Shown here: one piece after another, positions 22,826-35,918 of the stretch
Layout of the letters: every line of letters begins with the position of its first letter
Position numbering within the stretch: the stretch's first letter is position 1
Assembly: GCF_026914185.1 (NCBI RefSeq)
Contig: NC_070563.1
Location: 3,989,001-4,053,000 of the forward strand
Direction of reading: 5' to 3'
DNA: 64,000 nt
DNA from: Puccinia triticina
Lineage: Eukaryota; Basidiomycota; Pucciniomycetes; Pucciniales; Pucciniaceae
Program-made: the position numbers and the translations under genes
Notes under the pieces: model-generated
The model's database searches: none
The model's input: the letters and a program-made list of their open reading frames with translations, nothing else
What the model was told of the DNA's origin: nothing

Positions 22826-25800
22826 ATTAGTATACTTTCCCCTTCATCATCACACCTCATACTTTCCCCCTCACCACACCTCAATTACCTTCCCCATTCC
22901 AATTCTCAAATCTTTGCTTTTTTCATTGCAAAAATGCAACAATCCAATGAACAGTTGAGAAGAGCTTATGCTGCGGAACGGCAAGCTACATTCAAAGAAA
23001 CACAAAATTATTTTGCAGCATCTTCTTCCCCTTCATTTTCTTTTCACAATAACAAAAAAGAGGTGGTTTAACAAGATTTCCCATATTTATAATGAACTAG
23101 ATAATCTTCATGTACATAAACCTACCAGGACAGGAACAATTTTGGACAAAAACTTTGGTAATCAACAGACCCACCACTTTGGTAATCAACAGACCAGCCA
23201 CTTTAGAGAATACATACCATCACAACACACTTCAAGAAGGGTTTATAACCCTGATTTTCATTTTCCCATTCCATCACAACAATTTTCAAGAGGGGTTTCT
23301 AATCCAGATGTTCATTTTCCCAAACATTATGCAAGAACACTAAATCAAATGCAATTTCAACAACACTCATAACAACAATCCCAAAATCAACACCCCTGAA
23401 ATTCTAATGAATGAAAATTCTTACCAGTTGTATAGGAGAATTTACAATGAACCAACAATCACAAGAGGTAATAACCGCTTTATCATTGACAACTGCTGGG
23501 TTGTGCCCTCCAATTCATACTTATCAGTCAAATTTCACTGTCACATCAATGTAGAAATTTGTGCAGTCAAATACCTGTACAAATATTATGATAAATCAGC
23601 CTTGGATTTTGAAAAAAATGTTGATGAGGTGAATAGATTCATAGATTCTTGATGGGTAGCAGCTCCAGAAGCATGCTGGAGGATTTTCTCTTTCAAACTA
23701 TCTGCAACTTATCTCTCTATAATTTGTTTTGACATCCAGTACTATACATGGCACCCCACAAGCAAAGAATGGAAGCCAAGGCAGAGCCTGAGGGGTTTTT
23801 CAATTGGTAGAATTTCTGCAGTTTATCCTTCTGATCCAGAAAGATGGCATTTACGGCTAATACTCAATCATGTCACTGGTGCAACCTCTTTTTTACATTT
23901 TGGAGACAAATTTATAACAGTTTTTGTTCAGCTTCTTTGTCCCGGGGTCTGTTGGAAAATTATCATTATTTGGAAGCTAAAATGGCTGAAGCAAATAAAA
24001 CAATGATGCCATCTTATTTGCAAAAGCTATTTGGCATACTTATAGCAACATTTAAACCTTCATACCCTTTGTGTTTATGGAATTCTTCCTACCATTACAT
24101 GACTGAAGACTGGAGATCCATCAGGGATTTCAAGATGATGCACTCATGACAAATCAGATGATTGAAGTGATCAATCCAATCCTTTTACAAAACGGTCTTC
24201 AATTTGTGGATATCTCAAATTGACAATGCAAATCATCTGAACAATCAGCAGAGATCAGCCTTTGATCAGATCATCAATGCATGTTATTCCAGCAGAGATC
24301 AGCCTTTGATCAGATCATCAATGCATGTTATTCAGAACAACCTGCTTGCTTCTTTAATGATGGTCCAGGGGGATCTGGAAAGACTTTCTGATACAACTGC
24401 TTACTGGAAAATGTCAGATCAACCCAAAGAGTTGCTATCACAGGTGCAGGAAGTGGTGAGCTCTCATTTTCCTAACCATACCATCTTAATTTATGTTCTC
24501 TCTGAACCCACAGGAATTGCAGCTATGAACATGCAATATGGCAGGACTGCTCAGTTGAATTTTGGAATTCCTCAAAAGCTTCTGCAAAATTCAGTTTCTT
24601 CAATCAAAAAATATTCTCAAAAGGCTGATGTGTTGAGGCAATCAAAGCTTATCATTTAGGATGAAGCCCCAATGACACATAGACATGCCCTTGAATTGGT
24701 AAACACTGAGACAGATTACTCCAAGACTTGATGGATTCAGATCAACCCTTTGATGGCAAGGTAATTGTACTTGGAGGTTATTTACATCAGGTTTTACCAG
24801 TGGTGCGGAAGGGAAAATGTCCCCAGATTGTTGATGCAAGCATTGTCAACTCTTACTGTTGGAGATACTTTCAACAAAATATCATCTAACTTCCAGCCAA
24901 TATGTGTGCATCAGGTGATCCTCAATTTCAGCATTTTCTCTTATCCATTGGAGATGTGAAGGCATCACTCAATCAAACAACAAAATCAACCCACCTACTT
25001 CTATGTTCATTCATGGGGGTTCTCAGGAGCAAAATTTGAGTCATCTCATGAGACTGCAAGAATATTTCTTTAAAACAAATCAACTCTAGAATTCTAGAAT
25101 CCATTCCATCTCAGGGGAGAACTTACACAAGCTTTTATTCTGTGGAAGATGATCCCCAAAACCTATATTTGCAAGACTATATCAAAGGGTTGAACATCTC
25201 AGGGTCCTCACCTCATATTCTTCAACTGAAACGTGGAGTGCCAATAATAATGCTCAGGAACCTGAATTGGAGAATGGGACTTTGTAATGGAACCAGGTTG
25301 ATTGTGGAAAAATTGGGTCCAAATGTAATTCACGCAAGAGTAATATCAGGTAACTGAGTTAATGATTCTGTGGCTATTCCTCACATTCCTTTCTTATCTG
25401 ACCCAGACAAGTGATCTGGACTGCCTTTCAAGCAAATTTGAAAGAAATTTCCTGTCAATCTGGCTTTCTCTCCAACAATTAATAAATCTCAAGGCCAAAC
25501 AATTGGAAATGTTGGTATGGTGTTGCAAGCGCGTCTGGGCACATACCCAACTCCCGCTTGGCCAAGTGCCTCCGGGGGTTGGGTATGTGCCCAGCGGGCT
25601 TGATAGGGCAGGTTGCGCGGGGGGTAGAGCTTGGCACACAGCCAAGTCCCGCTTGGCCAAGATCAAGCTCTGGGCCGATGGGATCTGTGACCTGGCATGC
25701 AACACGCCGGTCATCAGACGCCGTCCCTTGTCTCTGCCTTGAAAGGCAAGAACAATGTATCCTCGGGGAGGGGAAACCTTCTGCCTTCTCGACATCACAC

Positions 25801-26260
25801 ATCGGACATCAACAAGGGAGCTTTTCCTTCTCGATGGCCGGTCTGTAGGCTGGTCATCGGGGAGGAAAGACTCCCTTCGCGGTGGGCAATACTAAGTCTT
25901 GTATCAATCATCAAGAAGGGAGTCTTCCCTTCTTGATGACCGGTTTGTAGACCGACCATTGAGGAGGGAAACTTCTCTGCTTGATGGCCGGCACAGCGTT
26001 TGGTGTGCGTGGCACCCTCACTTGAAATCGGCCCAGCGGGGCTTTGTGCCGAACCCCGCCCACTTTGCAATATGCCAAGCGGGGGTTGGGAGTGTGCCAG
26101 GCGGGTTTGAGGATCGGCCAAGCGGGCTTTAGGGCCGGCCACGCTTGGCCTTTTTTCGGCAAAACTTTGGTGAGTGCCCAGACAGGCTTGCAACACCATA
26201 TTGTGCTTCATGAACCTGTTTTTAGTCATTGCTAGCTCTATGTTGCACTTTCAAGAAGCA
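22826..26260 (+). pseudogene. dead autonomous Helitron: Rep and Pif1-type helicase relic
   Basis: Many short frames align in order with the Helitron Rep-helicase polyprotein. From 23407: YRRIYNEPTITRGNNRFIID, WVVPSNSYL, CHINVEICAVKYLYKYY (Rep N-terminal part), then APEACWRIFSFKL, KEWKPRQSLRGFSIGR and LRLILNHVTGATSF. Pif1 helicase parts follow: LNNQQRSAFDQII at 24230, GIAAMNMQYGRTAQL-FGIP, motif II as DEAPMTHRHALEL at 24661, VIYIRFYQW for the usual LGGDFRQ region, RGVPIIMLRNLN at 25230, and NLAFSPTINKSQGQTIGNVG to 25518. After a 679-bp insertion the frame resumes VLHEPVFSH and LYVALSR at 26200-26260. Stops and frameshifts abound. A 45-base tandem duplication lies at 24248-24331. It could be the family source that once moved the non-autonomous copies, but the end sequences needed to show this were not found. 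Confidence 0.85.
25519..26197. mobile_element. 679-bp TIR element inside the helicase relic
   Basis: The ends are inverted copies: GGTGTTGCAAGCGCGTCTGG at the left and GGTGTTGCAAGCCTGTCTGG read from the right. AT lies on both sides (25517-25518 and 26198-26199). It separates two adjoining helicase motifs, so it is an insertion. The interior has GCTTGGCCAAG and CAAGCGGG words and, at 25690-26000, GATGACCGG dyads. No transposase. Confidence 0.8.
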
Positions 26261-27060
26261 AGTCAAGCCAAACTACAAAGGTAGTGATTCCTCAGCCTGA
26301 AAGTGGCCAGGCTTCATATGAAACTTAAAACATTGTTTACACGGAATTTCAGAGTTTATGGATTCCCCTCATCAATATTTCCCCAACAATTGTATTTCCA
26401 GCACAACTTTTGTGTCTTCTTCAAAAAACTTGAATTTATTTCACCAGTTTGCACTAATTTTTGTTTCTTACCATGTTTTCATTTCAAATTTGCTTTCCTT
26501 TGACTGAATGCCTGTTCAGTAGATAGTCACCCAGGAATTGCAACATCAAAGTTTTGAAAAATTTAATCTGGTTCCTTTGAGCTGTCACATTACCCTTTTG
26601 CCTTTCACCTCCTGTGATTTACAAACCCCTATGACTTTAACACCCCCTGGAACCCCAAATTTGGCCCCTTGTATCAAATAAAATCATGAGAGGCGGCCGA
26701 CAGGGCGCAGCCCCAAGGCCTCCGGTGTCCATGACTCCGCCGGAGCACAGGAGGTCAGGAGGTTCCTGAGTACACCACAGGTGAAGTTTTAAAGTTTGAA
26801 TCCAGTAAAAATACTGGAGGGCAAGAAAAACCAAAAAGCAATCGGAATGCTTCCGGTATGGTCAAAGGACCGGAATCATTCTGATCGCAATTCAGGTTAA
26901 ACCCAAACCTGAAAAGATGGGTCTGCGCCGGAATGAAGTCGGAATTCCTTCGACTTCATTCCAGGAAACAGACCGGAATCTCATTCCGGTTTCTTTCCTG
27001 GATTTTCCCCAGAATAGTTTTGTATACGACCGGGCAAGCCCCACAAATGCAGCCTTATAT
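26261..27060. other. intergenic, no gene seen
   Basis: The left half may be the 3' part of the dead Helitron. At 26690-26770 a short GC-rich palindromic patch occurs, and at 26840-27000 repeated CCGGAAT/ATTCCGG words form a small set of dyads of another kind. Confidence 0.4.
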
Positions 27061-27234
27061 CCACTAATCACACACCTGACTGCATGGTGTGTCTAGCATA
27101 GTGGTCACACTGCGGGCATCTTGATGTCGCTGCGGACCGCAGCAACATCTGACGATTCAGTGGGGATTCGAACCCCGCGCGACAAGTATTGCAGCAACAC
27201 TTGGCCGGCTGCCCATCAGCCAGCCATTGGGGCA

Positions 27235-27520
27235 TGTACACACAACGCACCTCTTGATGGCTGGCACAACGACCAGTAACCAAGAGACCAAGAGGAGTAC
27301 GCACTCCTCTTGATGGCTGGCCCAAGGACCGGCCATCAGGAGAAGTACACACTCCTCTTGATGGCTGGCCCAAGGACCGGCCATCAGGAGGAGTCCTTGT
27401 GCCGGCCGTTGAGAGTTGTCCACACTCCTCTCGATGACCAGCATAACAACTGGTCATTGGGAGGAGGAGTCCACACTCCTCTCGATGACCAGCACAAGGA
27501 CCGGTGCAGGCCGGCGGCAG
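27235..27520. repeat. dyad array
   Basis: CTCTTGATGGCTGG..CCGGCCATCAGGAGGAGT units and, further right, CTCGATGACCAG..CTGGTCATTG units alternate with ACTCCTC/GAGGAGT. This is the same dyad family as 2760-3660 with GATGACCGG partly changed to GATGGCTGG. Confidence 0.8.
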
Positions 27521-28199
27521 TTAGTTGGAGGGGAATGGGGAGAGGAAGTTTTATGTGCCCTCCGGGTTTTTTGGTCGGAATGAGCGATGAGGATTGTTTG
27601 AGCGATGAGGTTTGGGGGGGGGAAGATTTTACGACGGCGTTGAGCGCGCGTCGGCGGTGGGTTGTTTTGAGGGAAAAAGTGGAAAGAAGCCGAAGGGAAG
27701 AAGAGAGCTCCGGAAGATCAATAAGATTCAGGATGACACTATGGAGGGCGCCGGATAATGAACAGTAAACTTTGATGGATTTCCTGATGGGATCAGCTAG
27801 GTTCCATGCCCCCCTTCCTCTGAGTTCGTGGGCGAACTCAGACTCCGGGAAGCGCCGCGCACTGCGGACCCGTCATCACGCCCCGCACCCGCGCGCACAC
27901 AACAAAAAACAACCCAAGAAGCAAAAGGAGAAAACAAAAGAAACCAACAAAACCAAAAGAACCAACCCTCCCCACTGTTCCCTTCCAAAAAGCGCCATGA
28001 GAAAAAAGAAAAAGAACAGGAAAAAAAGAAAGGAGAAAGAGAATCAAGAACAACAGTAGTAGAAGCAGGGGACAATAGGAAAGACAACACAAGCCAACAA
28101 AGAAACAAAAAAGAAGAACACATCCTGAAACACCTTGAGGTGCCGCCATCGCCACTGCAAACTGAGTTTTCTGTCGTCCTCACGGCCTGAACCATACCG
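27521..28199. other. purine-rich low-complexity DNA, no gene seen
   Basis: 27890-28080 is strongly A/G-rich (AAGAAG, AAAAAG words) and yields long but meaningless frames on both strands. Nothing else is supported. Confidence 0.45.
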
Positions 28200-28575
28200 C
28201 GCACCACACCGGTCATCGGGAGGAGGAATCCATACTCCTCTCAATGCCAACACAGGCCGGCGTTGAGAGGAGTACATGCACCTTGATGCCCGGTCTGTGC
28301 CGTTCATTGAGGGAAGTGTGTATGTACTCCTCCCGATGACTGGGCCTTGGGCCAGCCACTGAGAGGAGTGCGTACTCCTCTCGGTGACCGGTTGTTGTGC
28401 CGGCCATCAAGAGGTGTCTGTACTCCTCTTGAAGCCGGTGTGTGCTGGCATCAAGAGGAGTGTGGACTCCTCCCGATGACCGGTCCATCAGCTGGTCACC
28501 GAGAGGAGTGAGAGGAGTGTGTAATCCTCTTGATGGCCGGCACAAGGACTGGTCATTGAGAGGTTGTTATGTAAG
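28200..28575. repeat. dyad array
   Basis: Units of CCGGTCATCGGGAGGAG, ACTCCTCCCGATGAC and related forms alternate in both orientations with AGGAGTG..ACTCCTC between them. Moderately decayed. Confidence 0.8.
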
Positions 28576-29867
28576 TAGTGGTGGCCGGCTGTCCAAAGGC
28601 AAATCAGCCGGCCAGATGTCGCTGCAGCTGACGCTGCATTATGATATGCAGCGTCATGATGTCGCTGCGGCCCGCAGCGACAGCGACCCGCAGTGTCAAG
28701 CAGCTCCTGTGGGGTGGATCAGCCAGATGGTGCTGGTTCGATCCCCCCTTTTGTTTGACCAGTTGCCCACTTGCATTTTCAAGCCTTCAGAAGCCCGTGC
28801 CAACCCGTCACCATTTTGAATAGCCATCGAAAGCAATTCGGAATGGGGTTGGCAATCCGAAATAAATTTGGAATCCCATCCAGTAAACCGCTGTATTCCT
28901 TTCTGGAGAATTGCCAACCGTCAATGGACGGTCCGCCCTTGCAGGCGGGCCAACCGAAAGCATTTCGGTGGGCAATCGAAATAATTTCGACGTGTTTCAC
29001 CCATGGTGTAGACGTGCGCGAAGAGAGGGACTACCCCTCACGCACGTCATGACAGATCCCCTAGATCTGTCCTGTCAGCAGGATCAGTCAGGCAGGCACG
29101 GCGCGCCAGAAGATCCTGACGGGGATTTTTCCCGCGGCTAGCATGACGCATGTTCTACCCCGGCCGAGAGCAACGGCTCGAGCTGGGAACGTGCGCCCTA
29201 GGGAATAGCCGGGCAGAAGAGGTGAGTGCCAATAAGTAGCCACTCGAGCTCGGGATACAGGAGTTCCCCCGTGCGCTCAAGCTCTTCTGCCATCGCTGTC
29301 TCCTCACAGGGAAATTCCCTTCATTTTTTCGCTCCACCCGCCCACCCTTTTCAGTATCCTTCCCAACTCAGGAAGGGGGTCGGGCTTGGCGCCTCATCCC
29401 CCACTCCCTGAGCTATCAGGTTCTGTGTCTGCTCGGAAAAAGTGTCTCAGCCTCACCTCAGTGAGGACAAAAAACTGGTGACAGTTTTCGACGCGAGGAC
29501 ATTTTCTCCCCTCCGACCCACACACAGCAAGGCACATGTGAGACAGAAAGGCTCCCCTCCCTGAAGGAGGGTAGAGCCTTTTGAGCCTTTAGCTGTGTCA
29601 GACTCAGGAACCACACAGAGGAGATGCGGTGCGCAGGGACCGCGACAGCAAAGCGCGAGCGGTGCGCCCGCAGCCCCCCACCTGACCGGCACAAGACCGG
29701 AAGGAGTATGGATCAATATGCGTAAAATCCTGCCCTCTCGCCTCGCCTGGGCGCGCCGCCCTTGCGCGCCCCTTGAGCGGGTCTTCTAGGCGCCCATTGG
29801 CGCGCACTTTCTCAAAGGTGGCGCCTTCAACAATTCTTTCCAGCACGTGAAGCCGGCAATCATCACA
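28576..29867. other. repetitive GC-rich DNA, no gene seen
   Basis: It contains short palindromes (GCTGCGGCCCGCAGCGAC near 28662; a GATCTGTC/GACAGATC pair near 29050) and a box B-like GGTTCGATCCCCCC followed by TTTT near 28737. Open frames on both strands have no family features. It ends at the target-site duplication of the Gypsy element. Confidence 0.4.
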
Positions 29868-29871
29868 CCGG

Positions 29872-30339
29872 TGTGATTACTCGACGGTTTCAAGTGCGAG
29901 AAAGATACGAGCGAACTAAGTTGAGGATTCATTGCAGGGATGAGGAGGTCTATTTATAGACCGGAGGGATAGAGTAGTGCTCGAAGTGAATCAGAGAGAG
30001 ATGAGACAAAGAGGGAGGGACGAGTCCATCTGATGGGCTCGTCACAACAATAAGTTATACATATATGGGGCCGGACTTGGAGAAGTCCGGCTCGGTGAGA
30101 TCAGCTAATATACAAGGATAAGAGAAACAAAGTACGGAGCATCTACAAGAGTGCCGCGAAAGGCTAGATATATCTGTGGGGGGCCGAGAGCGGCATATAT
30201 GAATAATGGTTAGAAGCGATTATGATGAGGCACCAGGACTGAGAGCAGTCCGAAGAATATACAAGAAGGAGAGGCCTAAGTTTATGACCTTAGGCGGCGA
30301 ACATAGGGGTTTCCATAACCGGGAGTGGGAGACTTCACA
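29872..30339 (-). repeat. 3' LTR of the Gypsy element
   Basis: 468 bases, nearly identical to 35451-35918. Differences seen: GAGAGC versus GATAGC, ACAAGAAG versus ACGAGAAG, and AAGTTTATG versus AAGGTTATG. Confidence 0.95.
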
Positions 30340-30374
30340 TCATCCCCTCTGAGTTTCAAGCCTCCGTGTTTGAC

Positions 30375-33300
30375 TTAGGCGATAGGGAGTGGCAATTGGC
30401 CACGGGATCGTCTTCGGGCTTCGTTTTGTCCGGAGAGGTCTCCAGTCGCCTTAGCGACGTTGCCGTTAATAAATAACTTTCCGCTGTTCCCGTGATACCG
30501 TTTAAGACGATCACCGTTGGTTGTAGATTTGTGAATAAAGCCGTTCGGAGATCACAGTCTAAAGCTGCCATTAGGGTTAGCCGAATGAATATAATACGGT
30601 CCGTCCCATTTGGGGTGTAACTTACTGGGTCTATTTTCAAATTGTCGCAAGACCAGTTCTCCTGGGCGGAGGTCACGCTCGTGGTAACGAGCTTCACTTT
30701 TGGTTGACCGGACAGTCGCCTTGTGATTGATTTTTTCGATTTGAGCGGCTCGTTCTTCAGCGAAGTCATCCAATTGGCGGGAGTGAGATTCTCGGCGGTC
30801 TTGCTGATAGGTCACTGCTACCGTTGGTTCTACTTCATAGCACATGTAGAAGGGCAAACGTTCAAGGCCAGCGGATTTAGAAGTTCGATATCCAAAAAGA
30901 GCAAGACTTAAGTATAGATCCCACTCGGACTGTTTATCAGGGATACAGAACTTACAGAGAGCGTTCACCAGTGTTCCGTGGAACCGTTCGACAAGTCCAT
31001 TGGACTGGGGGTGATAAGGCGAGATCCGGTTGTGTCGGATTTGGTGTCCGGCAAGAAAGTTTTGGTACACTTTACCGTTGAATTCGCTTCCATTGTCTGT
31101 GGTGATGGAGTGTGGGAAGCCATGATTTTTGATGATGGTCTTGATGAGTTTGACCGCGGCGAGGCCGGATCGGGCTTGTAAGGGGACAGCGTAGGCCCAA
31201 CCGGTGCCATAGTCAATGGCGGTTACGAGGTATTGGTTTCCTCGGGGAGTCATTGGTAATGGCCCTACAAAATCCATTCCCCAGGTAACAAAGGGGGCCT
31301 TGCGCTCAATTACCTGTAGTGGCATTTTGTTGCGGGTTGAGTTGGGGCTACAGAATTGGCATTCCGTACAGTTTTTGACGACATCCTCGACGATGTCGGC
31401 CATGAATGGAAAGTGACACTTGGATCGGAGCGGGAAGAGTGTGTCTCGGGGGTTGCGATGACCGAGTCGGACATGTGTCTCATGAGCCAGTTTGGCTGCT
31501 CGCTTAAGGTCGTCGATGATGATACGATCCGGACTATCTTTGCTGGTTCGGTAGAGTTCATTGTTTTTGAACATGAACCCTTTCTGTTGGAGTTCTTCAG
31601 GGTGTGTTTCTTTGAGGTGACGGAGTCTTTCGAAAGCGTGAGAGACTGTTGGCTCTATGGAAAACAATGGCTCGGCGACCTCTGGAGGATCGGGGTCGGA
31701 GGCACAGTTGGGTTTCCTAGAAAGGGCGTCGGCGGCCATCTGTTCTGGGCCAGGGCGGTAGACAATGAAGGTATTGAAGAACTCTAGATCGTCAACGAAC
31801 CGAGCTAGACGGCGATTGACTTCCTTTTGGGTTTTGAAGTATTTGAGGGACTCGTGATCGGTACGTACAAGTATGGGGGAACCCTCGACGTATCCGCGGA
31901 AATGTTTAAGGGCGTGGACGATTGCGAGGAGTTCACGCTCCTGTGCCGAGTAGTTCTGTTCGGTCTTTGACAGTTTTCTGGATTCGTATGCGATGGGCTT
32001 AAGGGTGTGATTTCGGACCTTCTTTGCGTAATCTTCAAGGCTGAATTCGGGGGTGATTGGGTCGGCGTTTGGGTCTTGTTGGAGAACGGCCCCGATGTTC
32101 ATCCCGGAGGCGTCGGTATTGAGTACAAAGGGTTGGAAGGGTTTAGGGTGATGTAAGATAACCGTTCGGGCGAGGTGGTGTTTCAGGCCTTTGAAGGCAA
32201 TGGCCTGATCCTCCCCCCACAAAATATCAGCCCCCTTTTTGGGGGATCCCTCGGTTAATTTGTACAACGGAGTCGCGACCTTCGAAAAATTTTTGATAAA
32301 CCTTTTGTAATATGTAGCAAGATTAAGAAACCCTCTTACTTGAGTTACATTAGTAGGGGTCGGCCAGTCTTTAATTTTTTGAATTTTTCGATCGTCCACG
32401 TTAATCCCGGCACCGTTAACCACATGGCCTAAGAAGAGTAGCTCGTCTTTGCCCCATTCGCATTTCTTTTCCGACACGACTAAGTCGTGTTCTTTTAGTA
32501 ATTCGAAAATGCGTTTTATGTGAGCTTTATGCTCCTCGGCTGATTTAGAGAAGACGATAACATCGTCCATATAAACCAGGGCGTACTTACCCAGACATTC
32601 CTGTAACACTACGTTCATCATGTGTTGGAACGTGGCCGGAGCGTTGCATAGGCCAAAAGGCATGACCAGGAACTTGTATGATCCGTTCCGGGTTGCAAAG
32701 GCTGTTTTCGGGATCAATCGTTCGGTCAACTTTATCTGCCAGAAGCCTGATTTCAAGTCAATAGAACTGAAGATCTTCATACCTTGTAAGAATTGATAGG
32801 CATCGTCTATCCGGGGTAACGGAAAGGAATTTTCCACGGTCAGTGCGTTCAGCTTCCTATAGTCTACGCACACTCGGGATGAGCCGTCTGGCTTCTTGAC
32901 TAGAATGATGGGTGCAGACCATGGCGACTTACTTGGACGAATGATTCCATCCTTTAAGCCATCTTTGACAAACTGTTCGATCAGCAGGTGTTCTGGAGGT
33001 GAGTAAGGTCTGCCATGCGCCTTGACTGCGGATGCCGTGCCGGTGTCAATGTCATGGTCGAATTCCCGTTCTTTAGGCATCCCTACAACTTCGCGGAAGG
33101 AATTTGGTGCGGTTCAATGCGCGATTTCAAGATATTCATTGTCGAAGTTGCGTGATGGTGTCGGCGCAGGGCAAGGTATGATAGGCAATATACTGTTGAT
33201 GGAGGCCTTTGGGAAGTTGGTGTTGTATGGACGAACGTAGATAGCTTTGTTTTGTTGATCTATGAAGCTGTATGACATATCGTCATAATCTGGTACAGCC

Positions 33301-35084
33301 CGGGTCTGGATTAACCATGACAATCCCAAGATTAGATCCATCTCTGGTAAGTTGATTAAGAACGCTTCGATCGGCATCTTGTGATTGTCGATTTTTAATA
33401 TGAACTTGGCTTTAAGCGAGACCGGTTCGATTTGGCCGGTCGCCAATTTGACATTTCAAGAAGGGACTCGTACCACGTCGATCTGCTTACGTTTGTGCAG
33501 TTCTCGGGCGATGTTAATATTGAGATAAATGGATCCCGCCCCCGAGTCGATGATGGTGTCACAAACGATATCGCCTATACCGAGTTCGTAACGCGGGAGT
33601 GATAGCTCGTGGCTAGACAACGCGTTTAGTTCGAGCTCTGGTGGGCTATCCCCCATCCATATTATCGATGACAAGTCTGAATCTGAGTCTAATTCAAAGT
33701 CGTAAGTCTTGGTGTTGCTATTAGTGAGGAGCCAGTCGGTGGGCTCAACGACTGCTGGCCTAAGTCGTTTGCGGGTCAGCTCCACGGAATCTGTATGCTT
33801 CCTTTTATTGGCTTCTGTCAAGGGAAGAGGTGCTGGGTCCACCATATAATTGAGTTCTAATTCCCTCATGATGCCGTGGTGGCGCGCGCCAGGGATGAAG
33901 TTAAGAGCTCTGGGGTTCAGGTTGGACAATTCCTCGATCCTTCGACAGGTGGCATGCGATTCCATTTCTCGCTCCACATCGTTCCATAGCAGGCGATTCA
34001 TATTTGCTATGCTTTCGTCGAACTTCTTGGACATGTTATCAGCAATCTTTTGGAGGTCTTCGTTGATCCTTGTCCAAGAATCGGAGGGCCGACTGGCTGG
34101 AGTAGCCGGTTCTAAGAAGAAGAGACTATCGGAATTAGAGGTCTTAGCTTCGGCGATCGGGTCCAGATCGATTAGGTTGAGTGACGGCTTTGGGCGGTTG
34201 CGGTCTGATGATTTTGAGTTATTAAACTTCATTTTTCGAGGAGATGGACAATCTTTGGATAAGTGTCCTATTTTATTACAGTTGTAGCAGCGTGCTTTGC
34301 TTACATCTACTACATCCAGGTCCATCGGGGTTACTGGAGCCACAGAAGAGCGACGAGGGAACGAGAAACTGTTGTTGGATGGTCGGCGATTATGATGAGG
34401 AGTAAAGTTCCTGTTAGCTGTATATCCAGTGGAGGATCCTTGGTAATAGTTACTCTTGGCCAACCTCTCGTGTTCTCGTAAGGACTGGCATTGGTCGTCC
34501 AGAGTTTCGCATTTGTCACCGAGCACCTTGACGCGAAGATGTCCTGGAAGGTTGTAGGTAAAGAGGAACCTCTTATCATCGTCAGTCATAGTGCTGGCGG
34601 GGAGTTTCATAGACAATCTTTTGAAGCGATTTATGTAGTCTTCAGCCGAAGTATACTTGAGAGATTGTAGCTCTACACGGGCGTCATATTGTCTATGAGC
34701 ATAATTGAATTGTTCCCTTAACTTACGAGTAAGGGTTTCCCATGATATCGAGTTCTTGTCTATTTCGCTAGCCAGATTAAACCAAAACGCTTCGGCGCTA
34801 TCTTTGAGATGTCCAACGACCATGGAGGCCCATTTTTCTTGGGGTTGGCCGCGACCTGTGAGCATGTGCTCGATCTTCTTGATCCAGACGTCCACATCGC
34901 CTTTGCCGTCGAAGTCGGGTAAGCGGACTGAGACGGGTTCGGGTCGCGAATCGTGATCTCGATCGGCATGACGGTTATGGTGGTCGAGTAAACGCTGGAT
35001 CTGTTGTTGTTGGTTGTTTATGACTTCTTCGCGGGCGGCGATCTGAGCCGCATGTACTTGTACATTGATCATTTGTGCGTCCAT
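30375..35084 (-). pseudogene. Gypsy gag-pol, one frame with three in-frame TGA codons
   Basis: From the ATG at 35084 a single frame of 1,570 codons runs to TAA at 30375-30377 with no frameshift. Gag has a capsid region (WIKKIEHML, WETLTRKLREQF, LQSLKYTSAEDYINRF) and a zinc knuckle CYNCNKIGHLSKDC. The protease follows with IDSGAGSIYL, then reverse transcriptase with YMDD (LVYMDDVIVF), RNase H (NTDASGMNIGAVLQQ), an H2C2 finger (HVRLGH..CTECQFC), an integrase core (GMDFVGPL, TDNGSEF, NGLVERFHG) and a C-terminal NGDRLKRYHG. The frame is interrupted only by TGA at 33456-33458 (end of protease start), 33114-33116 (between protease and RT) and 30552-30554 (59 codons before the end). All are consistent with CGA to TGA changes. 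Confidence 0.93.
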
Positions 35085-35450
35085 TTTTTTCGGAGTGACG
35101 GTTGTATTACGGTAAGCTTGGTTCGGTTGCTGTCGGTTCTAGTAGCGGCAGAAATAACAATTATAAGTATATTATTTTATGATTGTATATATATATGTTT
35201 CTTTCTAATGTTAAGACGGCCTCGGATAGCTATTGGGAAAGGAGTAGGGGGTTTAGAGAAACTTACCGGTTCGCGACGCCGGTAGGAGAGAGTAAGGAGT
35301 TGAGTTTTAAGACGGGGTGGTTTGGTTAGGTGGATTAATAGTTTCTAAAATATTTATACGGGTTTGTGAGTATTGGGTTCTCTGATCTACTAGGGTCTTT
35401 CGAGGAGCGGAAGATAAGATAAGAGAGGATTTGACTCACAGAAATATTTC

Positions 35451-35918
35451 TGTGATTACTCGACGGTTTCAAGTGCGAGAAAGATACGAGCGAACTAAGT
35501 TGAGGATTCATTGCAGGGATGAGGAGGTCTATTTATAGACCGGAGGGATAGAGTAGTGCTCGAAGTGAATCAGAGAGAGATGAGACAAAGAGGGAGGGAC
35601 GAGTCCATCTGATGGGCTCGTCACAACAATAAGTTATACATATATGGGGCCGGACTTGGAGAAGTCCGGCTCGGTGAGATCAGCTAATATACAAGGATAA
35701 GAGAAACAAAGTACGGAGCATCTACAAGAGTGCCGCGAAAGGCTAGATATATCTGTGGGGGGCCGATAGCGGCATATATGAATAATGGTTAGAAGCGATT
35801 ATGATGAGGCACCAGGACTGAGAGCAGTCCGAAGAATATACGAGAAGGAGAGGCCTAAGGTTATGACCTTAGGCGGCGAACATAGGGGTTTCCATAACCG
35901 GGAGTGGGAGACTTCACA
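35451..35918 (-). repeat. 5' LTR of the Gypsy element
   Basis: 468 bases, partner of 29872-30339. In element orientation it ends GAGTAATCACA and is followed by GAAATATTTCTGTGAG, the likely primer region; I could not match it to a particular tRNA. Confidence 0.95.

Noticed and set aside
27772..28216. Lys/Glu-rich and Phe/Leu-rich open frames
   Set aside because: They arise from a purine-rich low-complexity strand and its complement.
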